Part shown: positions 17,229-24,593 of the stretch, in pieces
How the letters are laid out: the number at the start of each line of letters is the position of its first letter
Numbering within the stretch: the first letter of the stretch is position 1
NCBI RefSeq assembly: GCF_030014915.1
Contig: NZ_JAGIXS010000003.1
Location: 248,001-312,000, forward strand
Direction: 5' to 3'
DNA from: Pelomonas sp. V22
GTDB taxonomy: Bacteria > Pseudomonadota > Gammaproteobacteria > Burkholderiales > Burkholderiaceae_C
DNA: 64,000 nt
Notes under the pieces: model-generated
What the model saw: the letters and a program-made list of their open reading frames with translations, nothing else
What the model was told of the DNA's origin: nothing
Database searches by the model: none
Position numbers and translations under genes: made by a program

Positions 17229-18341
17229 TCAGCGCGGCGCTTCGCCGCTGCTGCGGCTGAGGGCCGCCACCACGTCCGACTGGGTGATCATGCCCACCAG
17301 CTTCTTGCCCGTCGCGACGATGGGAATGTGGTGGTGGCCGGTGCTGCCGAACATGGGGATCAGCTCGGCGAGGTGGCGGTCGACCTGGGCCACGCGCACC
17401 TGGCGCGTCATGATGTGGCCCACCACCTCGTCCGGCGTGTTGCCGGGCCGCAGCGCCCAGTCGCGCAGCCGGCGCAGGCGCTGTTCGAACGTGCCATCGG
17501 CGTCGGCCTCGGCCGCCCGCATGAAGTCGGCCGGAGTGACGATGCCGACGATCTCGCCGTTCGCATCGATCACCGGCAGGGCCTTGATGCGGTGGGCGCG
17601 GAACAGCGCCCAGGCCTCCTGCAGCGGCGTGCGGTGGCTGACCGTGATCAGGGCGCGCGACATGATGTCGCCGCAGCGCAGGTTGGCCAGGCGGCGCTGG
17701 TAGCCCTGCAGCTGCGTGTCCTCGATCAGCGCGCGCAGCTCGTCCCGCCCGATGTCCAGCACCTGGTTGTAGCGGGCCAGCACGGCGTCCAGGTCCAGCT
17801 CGGCCTCGGGCGCCGCCGGGGCCGGCAGATGGGGGTAGGGGCGCCGCGTGGCGTGGTTGTAGGCCATGCCGGCCAGCACCAGCAGCAGTGAATTGAGCAG
17901 CACGGGCTGCAGCGCGAAGACCGGGTCATGGACGCCGGCCAGCACCATCAGCAAGGCCGAAGCGCCACCGGGCGGATGCAGGCAGCGCAGGGCCAGCATG
18001 GCCGCGATGGCCCCGCCCACGGCCAGGGCCGCCGCCCATTCGGTCGGCAGCGTGAGCTGCATGCAGGCCACGCCGACCAGGGCCGACACCGTGTTGCCGC
18101 CGAGCACCGCCCAGGGCTGGGCCAGCGGGCTGTTCGGCACGCCGAAGACCAGCACCGCGCTGGCACCCATGGGCGCCACCAGCCAAGGTTGGATCGAGCC
18201 GCACAGCAGATGGCTGATCCAGGCCGTGAGGGCGATGCCCAGCGTGGCACCCAGCACCACGCGGCCGCGCTCGCGCCAGTCGATGGCGAGCGGCGCCGGC
18301 CGGAACGCGGCAAGCCAGGAGCGGAAGGCGGGCCGTGGCAT
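17229..18341 (-). CDS. HPP family membrane protein with C-terminal CBS domain pair
   Basis: A 370-residue protein. The N-terminal half (about residues 25-170) has four or five membrane helices and the HPP family core: SHLLCGSIQPWLVAPMGAS, SPLAQPWAVLGGNTVSALVG, and LHPPGGASALLMVLAG, which contains the His-Pro-Pro triplet. The C-terminal half has two CBS domains (about 225-285, CGDIMSRALITVSHRTPLQE, and 305-365, VGHIMTRQVRVAQVDRHLAE), which usually bind adenosyl ligands. HPP proteins of cyanobacteria and chloroplasts have been reported to transport nitrite; with narXL next door a nitrite role is plausible but unproven here. Confidence 0.85.
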   Translation of the reverse strand: MPRPAFRSWLAAFRPAPLAIDWRERGRVVLGATLGIALTAWISHLLCGSIQPWLVAPMGASAVLVFGVPNSPLAQPWAVLGGNTVSALVGVACMQLTLPTEWAAALAVGGAIAAMLALRCLHPPGGASALLMVLAGVHDPVFALQPVLLNSLLLVLAGMAYNHATRRPYPHLPAPAAPEAELDLDAVLARYNQVLDIGRDELRALIEDTQLQGYQRRLANLRCGDIMSRALITVSHRTPLQEAWALFRAHRIKALPVIDANGEIVGIVTPADFMRAAEADADGTFEQRLRRLRDWALRPGNTPDEVVGHIMTRQVRVAQVDRHLAELIPMFGSTGHHHIPIVATGKKLVGMITQSDVVAALSRSSGEAPR

Positions 18342-18357
18342 GCGCGGAGGCTGGCGT

Positions 18358-19236
18358 TCAGCGCCGCTGGTGCAACTGCTCGATCAGCGCGTCCTTCTCG
18401 ACCCATTGAGCCTCGATCCAGCCGGAGATGCGGCCGCGCAAGGCCTTGTCCGCCATCGGGTTGCCGCCCACCAGGTCGGCCGGGATCTCGCGCTGCTGTA
18501 CCCGCACCACCACGCGGCCGCAATGGCCGCTGAGCAGTTGCCAGAAGGTGGGCGTGCCGTCGGGGTAGGCCAGGGTCACGTCAAGCAGGGCCTCGAACTG
18601 CTCCCCCATCGTTGCCAGGGCAATGCCCAGAGCGCCGACCTTGGGCCGCAGCAAGTGTTGGTAGGGGCTCTTCTGCTGAGCCCGCTTGGCCTCGGTGAAG
18701 CGCGTGCCCTCGACGAAGTTGATCACCGTGGTCGGGATGGTCTTGAACTTCTCGCAGGCCTTGCGCGTGGTGTCCAGGTCGCTGGCCTGCGCGCCGGCGC
18801 TGCGGCCGCGCTTCATGAAGGGAAAGTCCAGCGCCCACCAGGCGAGGCCGATCACCGGCACCCAGATCAGCTCCTGCTTGAGAAAGAACTTGAGGAAGGG
18901 AATCTTGCCGTGGAAGACCCGCTGCAGCACCAGGATGTCGACCCAGCTGCGGTGGTTGGGCGAGACCAGGTACCAGCCGCGCGCATGCAGGCCCTCGACG
19001 CCCTGCACATCCCATTCTGTGGCGCAGACGGCCGCTATCCAGGCGTTGTTGCGTCCCACCCAGCTGGAGGCGAGGCCGTTCAAGGCGCTGTCGCAGAAGG
19101 CCCTTGAGCCCGGGACCACCAGCTTGATCAGGGCGAACGGAATCATCAGGCTGAAGGTCAGCACCGTGTTCAGGGCGAGCAGGGTTCCGGTGAGGGCGCC
19201 CAGCAACGGCGCAGGCAGGAGTTTTCTCAGGAGCAT
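18358..19236 (-). CDS. Acyltransferase, PlsC/YihG-like
   Basis: A 292-residue membrane-associated acyltransferase of the lysophosphatidate acyltransferase superfamily. It has an N-terminal hydrophobic region (about residues 10-40), the catalytic HX4D motif in SPNHRSWVDILVLQR, the acyl-acceptor block FVEGTRFTEAKR, and a later PKVGALGIAL. The overall length and the order of blocks fit the YihG/LCLAT-like branch, thought to acylate lysophospholipids in the inner membrane. It lies tail to head after the HPP gene in the same direction with a 16-bp gap. ATG at 19236 was preferred because it gives a clean start just before the hydrophobic stretch. Confidence 0.82.
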   Translation of the reverse strand: MLLRKLLPAPLLGALTGTLLALNTVLTFSLMIPFALIKLVVPGSRAFCDSALNGLASSWVGRNNAWIAAVCATEWDVQGVEGLHARGWYLVSPNHRSWVDILVLQRVFHGKIPFLKFFLKQELIWVPVIGLAWWALDFPFMKRGRSAGAQASDLDTTRKACEKFKTIPTTVINFVEGTRFTEAKRAQQKSPYQHLLRPKVGALGIALATMGEQFEALLDVTLAYPDGTPTFWQLLSGHCGRVVVRVQQREIPADLVGGNPMADKALRGRISGWIEAQWVEKDALIEQLHQRR

Positions 19237-19301
19237 GCGGAACTGTAGCCGGCCTGCTGCCACCTCCCGGGCAAGCGGCCAGGCAACTTGCGCCAGATCA
19301 A

Positions 19302-19369
19302 AAGCTGCATTGTAAATATTGATTTAAAAGGTCGGTCGGCTCAGAATAGCTGCATCTTGTATGGAACTT
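19302..19369 (+). promoter_or_regulatory. AT-rich promoter region with two NsrR-like half sites
   Basis: This stretch upstream of the DUF2249 gene is much richer in A and T than its surroundings. AGCTGCAT occurs twice, 45 bp apart (19303 and 19348). Each copy begins an imperfect inverted repeat: AAGCTGCATTGTAAAT at 19302-19317, and TAGCTGCATC...ATGGAACTT at 19347-19369. Both resemble the ATGYATTT-type arms of NsrR operators. An nsrR gene lies 1.5 kb downstream in the same group. A good ribosome site (AAAAGGAAG) precedes the ATG. Confidence 0.4.
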
Positions 19370-19383
19370 TAAAAGGAAGCCCC

Positions 19384-19674
19384 ATGAGCTGCAGTCCCGA
19401 CACCGCCGCACCCGTTCATCTGCCGCTGGATCTGCGGCGGATCCCGCCCTACGAGCGCCATGCGCTGATCTTCGACAGCTTCACCCGCCTGGCGGCCGGC
19501 GATGCGCTGGAGCTGACCAACGACCACGACCCGCTGCCGCTGCGCCAGCAGTTCGAGGCGCGCTGGCCGCAGCAGTTCGGGTGGGAGTACCTGGAGCGCG
19601 GCCCGCAGCTCTGGCGCGTGCGCATTGCCCGCACCGGCGAGGCCAACAGCTGCTGCGGCTGCTGCGGCGGCTGA
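19384..19674 (+). CDS. DUF2249 domain protein with cysteine-rich tail
   Basis: A 96-residue soluble protein. Residues about 22-85 match the DUF2249 pattern (LDLRRIPPYERHALIFDSF, LELTNDHDPLPLRQQFE, GWEYLERGPQLWRVRIAR). DUF2249 proteins are repeatedly found with nitric-oxide and denitrification genes, often in NsrR- or Dnr-controlled units; the biochemical role is not settled. The last residues, NSCCGCCGG, form a compact cysteine cluster that could bind metal or an iron-nitrosyl species; that is speculation. It is followed 17 bp later by nnrS and then nsrR. Confidence 0.8.
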   Translation: MSCSPDTAAPVHLPLDLRRIPPYERHALIFDSFTRLAAGDALELTNDHDPLPLRQQFEARWPQQFGWEYLERGPQLWRVRIARTGEANSCCGCCGG

Positions 19675-19691
19675 AGCTCCCGGGAGACGGC

Positions 19692-20885
19692 ATGAGCAGC
19701 GTCTATCTGCAGTTGCAGGAACCCCGGCCCCGCGTGCAGCAGCACTGGGCCCTGTGGGAACTGGGCTTCCGGCCCTTCTATCTGCTGGCGGCGGGCTTTG
19801 CGCTGTTCAGCGTGCCGCTGTGGGCGCTGCAGTTCTCCGGCCTGATCCAGGCGCCGCTGCTGCGCGGCTCGGCCTGGCATGCGCATGAGATGCTGTTCGG
19901 CTACACGCTGGCCGTGGTGATCGGTTTCCTGTTCACCGCCGGGCGCAACTGGTCGGGCCAGGCCACGCCCACCGGCCGGCCCCTGATGCTGCTGGCGGCG
20001 CTGTGGCTGCTGGCCCGGGTGCTCGTGCTGACCCCCTGGACCTGGGCCGCCCTGCTCGTCAACTTGGCCGTGCCCTGGGGGGGCGCGTGGGGTTTGTGGC
20101 GGGCGCTCAAGCGAGGCAGCAACCGCCGCAACTACTTCTTCGTGGGCCTGCTGGTGGCGATGGGCGCGGCCGCCGGCGTGCTGCATCTGAACCTGATGGG
20201 GCTGCTGCAACTGCCCACGGGACTCGGCCTGCCGGTCGCGCTGGACATCGTGCTCTTCATGATCGCGGTGATGGCAGGCCGCATCCTGCCCATGTTCTCC
20301 AACAACGGCGTCCCGGGCCTGAACGCGCAGCGCAAGGCCGCCGTCGAGCGCGCTTCGCTGGGTACGGTGCTGGCGCTGCTGGCCTTTGACGGCCTCGGCA
20401 TCACCGGCCTGCCGCTGCTGGCCTTGCTGGCCCTGGCTGCCGTCGTCCATGCGCTGCGCCTGCTGCTGTGGCAGCCCTGGCGCGTGCTGGCCAAGCCCCT
20501 GGTCTGGGTGCTGCAGCTGGCCTATGCCTGGCTGCCCGTCCACCTGGCCTTGCGCTTCGGTGCGCAGCTCGGCTGGTGGGCAAGCGGGCCGGCCACCCAT
20601 GCACTGACGCTGGGCCTGATCGGCATGATCACCATGGGCATGATCACGCGCACCGCCCTCGGCCACACCGGCCGCCCCTTGCAGGCCGGGCCGGTGGAGC
20701 TGCTGGCCTATCTTGCCCTCGGGCTGGCGGCCGTCGTGCGAGTCTTCGTGCCGCTGCTGTGGCCGGCGGCGCTGCTGGTGAGCGTGCAGATCTCGACCCT
20801 GCTGTGGGTGTTCGCCTTCGGCCTCTACCTGTGGCGCTACGGGCCCATGCTGATGCGCCCGCGCGCCGATGGCCTGCCCGGCTAG
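19692..20885 (+). CDS. nnrS: NnrS family membrane protein (NO response)
   Basis: A 397-residue integral membrane protein with about 12 hydrophobic helices. It carries the NnrS signatures: WELGFRPFYLLAAGFALFSV, AWHAHEMLFGYTLAVVIGFL, GRNWSGQATPTGRPL, GRILPMFSNNGVPGLNA and HALTLGLIGMITMGMITRTA. NnrS is a haem- and copper-containing protein of the inner membrane that protects against nitrosative stress, in particular by reducing formation of iron-nitrosyl complexes. The start at 19692 follows GGGAGACGGC and lies 17 bp after the DUF2249 gene; nsrR follows in the same direction. Confidence 0.9.
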   Translation: MSSVYLQLQEPRPRVQQHWALWELGFRPFYLLAAGFALFSVPLWALQFSGLIQAPLLRGSAWHAHEMLFGYTLAVVIGFLFTAGRNWSGQATPTGRPLMLLAALWLLARVLVLTPWTWAALLVNLAVPWGGAWGLWRALKRGSNRRNYFFVGLLVAMGAAAGVLHLNLMGLLQLPTGLGLPVALDIVLFMIAVMAGRILPMFSNNGVPGLNAQRKAAVERASLGTVLALLAFDGLGITGLPLLALLALAAVVHALRLLLWQPWRVLAKPLVWVLQLAYAWLPVHLALRFGAQLGWWASGPATHALTLGLIGMITMGMITRTALGHTGRPLQAGPVELLAYLALGLAAVVRVFVPLLWPAALLVSVQISTLLWVFAFGLYLWRYGPMLMRPRADGLPG

Positions 20886-20894
20886 GATGCCGCC

Positions 20895-21359
20895 ATGCGC
20901 CTGACCACGATGAGCGATTACTCGCTGCGACTGCTGATCTACCTCGGCATGAACCGCGAGCGACTTTGCACCACGGCCGAGATCGCGGCCGCCTACGACA
21001 TCTCCGAAGCCCACCTGACCAAGATCACCCACCAGTTGGGCCTCGGCGGCTGGATTACCACGGTGCGCGGCAAGGGCGGCGGCATGCGCCTGGCGCGCGA
21101 GCCCGGTGAGATCGGCCTTGGCGACCTGGTGAGGGCGGTCGAGCCGGACTTCAACCTGGTCGAATGCCTGGGCGAAGCCAACCAGTGCAAGCTGACAGGC
21201 TTCTGCAAGCTCAGCAGCATCCTCGACCAGGCGCTGCAGGACTTCCTGGCGCGGCTGGATGCCCACACGCTGGCCGACCTGCTGAGCCGGCCGCCGCAGG
21301 CCGATGCCGGCTGGCAGTTGCTGGCGCGCGCGCCGCTGGTTCGCGAGGCGCGCGGCTGA
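20895..21359 (+). CDS. nsrR: Rrf2 family NO-sensing regulator NsrR
   Basis: A 154-residue Rrf2-type regulator: an N-terminal winged helix (about residues 1-75, MRLTTMSDYSLRLLIYLGMN, AYDISEAHLTKITHQLGLGG, GGGMRLA) and a cysteine loop ECLGEANQCKLTGFCKLSSI. The three cysteines and their spacing match NsrR, whose iron-sulfur cluster reacts with nitric oxide and thereby releases target promoters. It lies directly downstream of nnrS, itself a typical NsrR target, and the DUF2249 promoter carries NsrR-like arms, so it likely controls its own operon. IscR is less likely because its Cys spacing and length differ. Confidence 0.88.
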   Translation: MRLTTMSDYSLRLLIYLGMNRERLCTTAEIAAAYDISEAHLTKITHQLGLGGWITTVRGKGGGMRLAREPGEIGLGDLVRAVEPDFNLVECLGEANQCKLTGFCKLSSILDQALQDFLARLDAHTLADLLSRPPQADAGWQLLARAPLVREARG

Positions 21360-21362
21360 GCG

Positions 21363-23420
21363 TCAAGGTGCCGCCGGACCCAGGTGCTTGGCCAGGAAGC
21401 TCTCGAGCCGCTGCGCGAAATCGATTTTGTTCTTCAGCAGGCCCCAGCCATGGCCTTCGCCTGGGTAGGCCACCCATTGCGGCTCGTTGCCGGCCTTGAT
21501 CAGGGCCTGGCGCATGCGCTCGCCATGGGCCAGCGGCACGCGCACGTCGGCCTCGCCGAAGGCCAGCAGCAGCGGCGCCTTGATCTTGTCGGCCAGCAGC
21601 ACCGGTGAATTGGCGGCCAGCATGGCGGCGTCCTTCTCCGGGTCGCCGATCATCTCGGGCATGCCGTACTGGCGGCTCAGCTCGCTGGCGTCGTCCTTGA
21701 CGAACCAGGACCCCTTGAGCAGCAGGTCCAGGTCGGTCACGGCCGCCCAGGCCACGCCGCAGCGGTAAAGCTCGGGGTGGCGGACCAGGCCCATCAGCGT
21801 GCTGTAGCCGCCGTAGCTCGCGCCGGCGATGCAGGCCCGGTCATCGGCGAGCTTCTGCGTGCGGGCCCACAGCAGGGCATCGGCCACGTCGTCCTGCATG
21901 GCCTGGCCCCATTGCTTCCAGCCGGCGCGGAAATGCGCGGAACCGAAACCATCGCTGCCGCGGAACTCGGGCTCGATGACCAGGTAGCCGCGCGAGGCCA
22001 GGAACTGCGGCATGGCGTTCCAGCGCCAGCTGCCGCCGCGCACCCAGGGGCCGCCGTGCACCAGCACCACGGCCGGCGCGGGCTTGCCAGGCGCGATGCC
22101 GCGCGGCAGCGTCAGCCAGACGGGCAGGTCGCGGCCATCGCGGGCCTTGATGCGCTGGAAGTCGACGCCCGCCATGCGGGCCGGGTCGATGCCGTTCAGC
22201 ACCGCACCGACCGGCTGCCAGGCGGCCTGGCCCTCGGCCGGCTGCGGGCGGTGGATCCAGATCTGGCCAGGGTCGCGGTCCGAATAGGTGCGCACCAGCA
22301 CGACGGCATCGGGTGTGCCGCAGAGGCGGCAGTCGATGCGGTTGATGCGGTTGGGCAGGCGCTTGTCGACCTCGGCCTGGATGGCTTTCATGCCGGGATC
22401 GAACCAGATGGTGGTTTCGGCGTCGCTGTTGAGCCGCACGCCGAGCGCGCTGCCGTTGCCGCGCGAGGTGATCAGCTGGCCGTTGAAGTCGAAGCCGCGC
22501 ACGCGCACCAGGGGTTCGGACTGCGGCTTCTTCTGCTCGAAGTCGAAGGCGCTCAGCACCAGGTGACCGCCGCCGGCTTCGCGCGTGCTGACGTAGAGCT
22601 TGCCGGCGTCGTCGATCGCACTCGGGGCAAAGGGCATGCCCATCACATCGCCTTCGGCCAGGACCTGCCAGGTCGTGTCCTGCGGTCCGCGCCATTGCAG
22701 GGTTTGCTTCACGCCGTCCCGCGTGATCGCGATGCGGGCCTGGCCGCGGCTGTCGGCCATCAGCTGGATGGTCCCGGCAGGTTCGGCAAAGCCGGTGCTG
22801 CGCGTCTTGCCGGTGAGTACGTTCAGCCACAGCGAGCTCATGCGCGAGGCCTCGCCTCGGGCGCCGGTGATCATCTTGGCAACCAGCACTTCCTCGTTGG
22901 CCTGGCCGGGCTGGGGCACCGGAATCTTGAGCAGGACGTGGTTCAGGTCGAGGCCGCGGCGCGAGCCATCGCTGACGATGGTGGACTTGCGTTCGATCAG
23001 CTCGAGCTGGGACTGGCCTTGCGGGTCGACCGAGTAAAGGCCGGGGCCTTCGTCGTCGGTGCCGGCGCTGCGGCCGAGGGTGTAGTCGGTGGCGCTGAAC
23101 ACCAGGCGCTCTTCGCTGACCCAGGCGACGTTGCGGATGTCCACGTTGCCGAACTGGGCCACGCGCACCGGCTTGGCGCCGCCGACCAGGTCGAAGACGA
23201 ACAGGCCGATGCGTGCACCGCCGGCCGCCGAGGTCACCGCCAGGCGCTTGCCCGATGGCGAGAGCACGGCCTCGATCAGGTCGGCCTCGCGAAAGAAGGC
23301 GGCCGCCGGCACCGGTGTCAGCGGCTTGTCCTGTGCCAGCGCTGGCAGGGGTGCCAGGCCAGCGAACAGGGCCAGGGGGGCCAGCAATCGCCAGCGAATT
23401 CTTTGCAAGCTAGGGGTCAT
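21363..23420 (-). CDS. Secreted S9 family peptidase (prolyl oligopeptidase/dipeptidyl peptidase type)
   Basis: A 685-residue exported peptidase. A signal peptide (WRLLAPLALFAGLAPLPALA) is followed by a beta-propeller region (about residues 35-410) and an alpha/beta-hydrolase catalytic domain (about 430-680). The triad can be placed: Ser535 in IAGASYGGYSTLMG, the Asp of FGEADVRVP, and His657 in GEGHGWG. S9 enzymes cut short peptides; the lasso-peptide isopeptidases also belong to this clan. Its neighbours are a serine hydrolase, a TonB receptor and, divergently, a cyanophycinase, so it may act on cyanophycin dipeptides after import into the periplasm. The substrate is inferred only from context. 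Confidence 0.88.
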   Translation of the reverse strand: MTPSLQRIRWRLLAPLALFAGLAPLPALAQDKPLTPVPAAAFFREADLIEAVLSPSGKRLAVTSAAGGARIGLFVFDLVGGAKPVRVAQFGNVDIRNVAWVSEERLVFSATDYTLGRSAGTDDEGPGLYSVDPQGQSQLELIERKSTIVSDGSRRGLDLNHVLLKIPVPQPGQANEEVLVAKMITGARGEASRMSSLWLNVLTGKTRSTGFAEPAGTIQLMADSRGQARIAITRDGVKQTLQWRGPQDTTWQVLAEGDVMGMPFAPSAIDDAGKLYVSTREAGGGHLVLSAFDFEQKKPQSEPLVRVRGFDFNGQLITSRGNGSALGVRLNSDAETTIWFDPGMKAIQAEVDKRLPNRINRIDCRLCGTPDAVVLVRTYSDRDPGQIWIHRPQPAEGQAAWQPVGAVLNGIDPARMAGVDFQRIKARDGRDLPVWLTLPRGIAPGKPAPAVVLVHGGPWVRGGSWRWNAMPQFLASRGYLVIEPEFRGSDGFGSAHFRAGWKQWGQAMQDDVADALLWARTQKLADDRACIAGASYGGYSTLMGLVRHPELYRCGVAWAAVTDLDLLLKGSWFVKDDASELSRQYGMPEMIGDPEKDAAMLAANSPVLLADKIKAPLLLAFGEADVRVPLAHGERMRQALIKAGNEPQWVAYPGEGHGWGLLKNKIDFAQRLESFLAKHLGPAAP

Positions 23421-23462
23421 CGGTCCGTCCCGGAAATGATTGCGGGGCGCAGGATAACCGCG

Positions 23463-24593
23463 TCAGAGATCGCCCAGCGTCGCTGCCAGGTGCCGCCACA
23501 GCTTGCCAGCGCCCAAGCCATTGCTGAGCAACAGCCAGGCGCTGCCGCGTTCCACCGAGAACTGGCAGTAGCTGCGAAAGCCTGTGCTGTTGCTGCCGCT
23601 GTGATAGGCGATGCGGCCGGCAGCCGTGTCGTCCAGCACCCAGCCCAGGCCCCAGTGGATGGCGCGGCCGCGTGCCGGCTCGGGGCGGGGCAGGGGCTCG
23701 CGGTCAGCGGCGCGAACCTGCGGCTGCAGCATGGCGCCGCTCATCGCCGGCTTCAGCATCGCAGCGAGGAAGCGGCCGTAGTCGTCGAGGCTGCTGTAGA
23801 GCGTGTAGGCTGCATTGGCTTTGCTGTAGTCCTGGCGTGACAGCGGCGCGCCGGCTTCGTCATGGCCCCAGGCGCGGCGAGCGTCGAGCGACGGGCGCCA
23901 GACGAAGCTGCTGCTGTTCATGCCGAGCGGCCCGAACAGCTCGCGCTCGGCCAGGGCTTGCAAGGGCAGGCCGGTGATGCGCTCGACCAGCAACTGCAGC
24001 AGCTGGTAGCCCTCGCCCGAATAGATGAAGCCTTGGCCCGGCGCGCCCTGCAGCAGCAGTGGCGCGTCGTCACCACCGCTGCGCCAGTTCGGCAGGCCGC
24101 TCTGGTGCGACAGCAGCATGCGCGCGGTGATGCGCTCCTGCCCCGGCTGCGGCCGTTCAAACGGCTGCGGGATGGTCTCGACGATGGGCGCGTCCAGCTG
24201 CAGGCGACCGGCCTGCACCAGCTGCATTGCCAGCCAGGCCAGCACCGGTTTGCTCATCGAGGCCAGCTCGAAGATGGTGTCCGGTGCAATCGCTCGGCGC
24301 TCGCTGCCGCCGCCCTGGCCCACGCAGCAGGTCCAGACCGGCTGGCCCTGCTGCCACAGCCTCAGGGCAAGACCTGGCACCTTGTACTGCGCCAGCAGGG
24401 CAGGCATCGACTGCTCGAAGGCCCAGAGCCGCGCGCTATGTTCCAGCGAGGCCACGGCGGCGCCGGCCGGCAGGGCAGCGCCCAGGCCGGCCAGCAGCAA
24501 GGCCCGACGGGCCAGCAGCCCGGGCTCAGCGGAACCGGTACTGCGCACTGACGTAGTAGCTACGGCCGCGCGGATCGGTGTAGCTGGGGTCAT
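23463..24593 (-). CDS. Exported serine hydrolase of the beta-lactamase (class C/EstB) family
   Basis: A 376-residue beta-lactamase-fold serine hydrolase. The SxxK motif is in FELASMSKPVLAW, the second motif Tyr is in FIYSGEGYQLLQLL (YSG rather than the YxN of true class C lactamases), and the third motif is HSGSN near the C-terminus. This pattern fits D-aminopeptidase/esterase relatives rather than antibiotic resistance enzymes. An export signal with a twin Arg (LLARRALLLAGLGAALPAGA) begins some 27 residues in. The ATG start overlaps the TonB receptor gene by 68 bp; a GTG at 24548 would leave a 23-bp overlap and a more normal signal peptide. Substrate unknown; peptide or amide bonds are likely from context. 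Confidence 0.8.
   Translation of the reverse strand: MTPATPIRAAVATTSVRSTGSAEPGLLARRALLLAGLGAALPAGAAVASLEHSARLWAFEQSMPALLAQYKVPGLALRLWQQGQPVWTCCVGQGGGSERRAIAPDTIFELASMSKPVLAWLAMQLVQAGRLQLDAPIVETIPQPFERPQPGQERITARMLLSHQSGLPNWRSGGDDAPLLLQGAPGQGFIYSGEGYQLLQLLVERITGLPLQALAERELFGPLGMNSSSFVWRPSLDARRAWGHDEAGAPLSRQDYSKANAAYTLYSSLDDYGRFLAAMLKPAMSGAMLQPQVRAADREPLPRPEPARGRAIHWGLGWVLDDTAAGRIAYHSGSNSTGFRSYCQFSVERGSAWLLLSNGLGAGKLWRHLAATLGDL

Noticed and set aside
19449-21266. A 605-codon antisense frame opposite nnrS and nsrR with many Gln and His.
   Set aside because: Low-complexity composition and overlap with three recognised genes mark it as a shadow.
23463-24593. Beta-lactamase fold suggested antibiotic resistance.
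   Set aside because: The second motif is YSG instead of YxN and the neighbours are a peptidase and a receptor; peptidase or esterase activity fits better.
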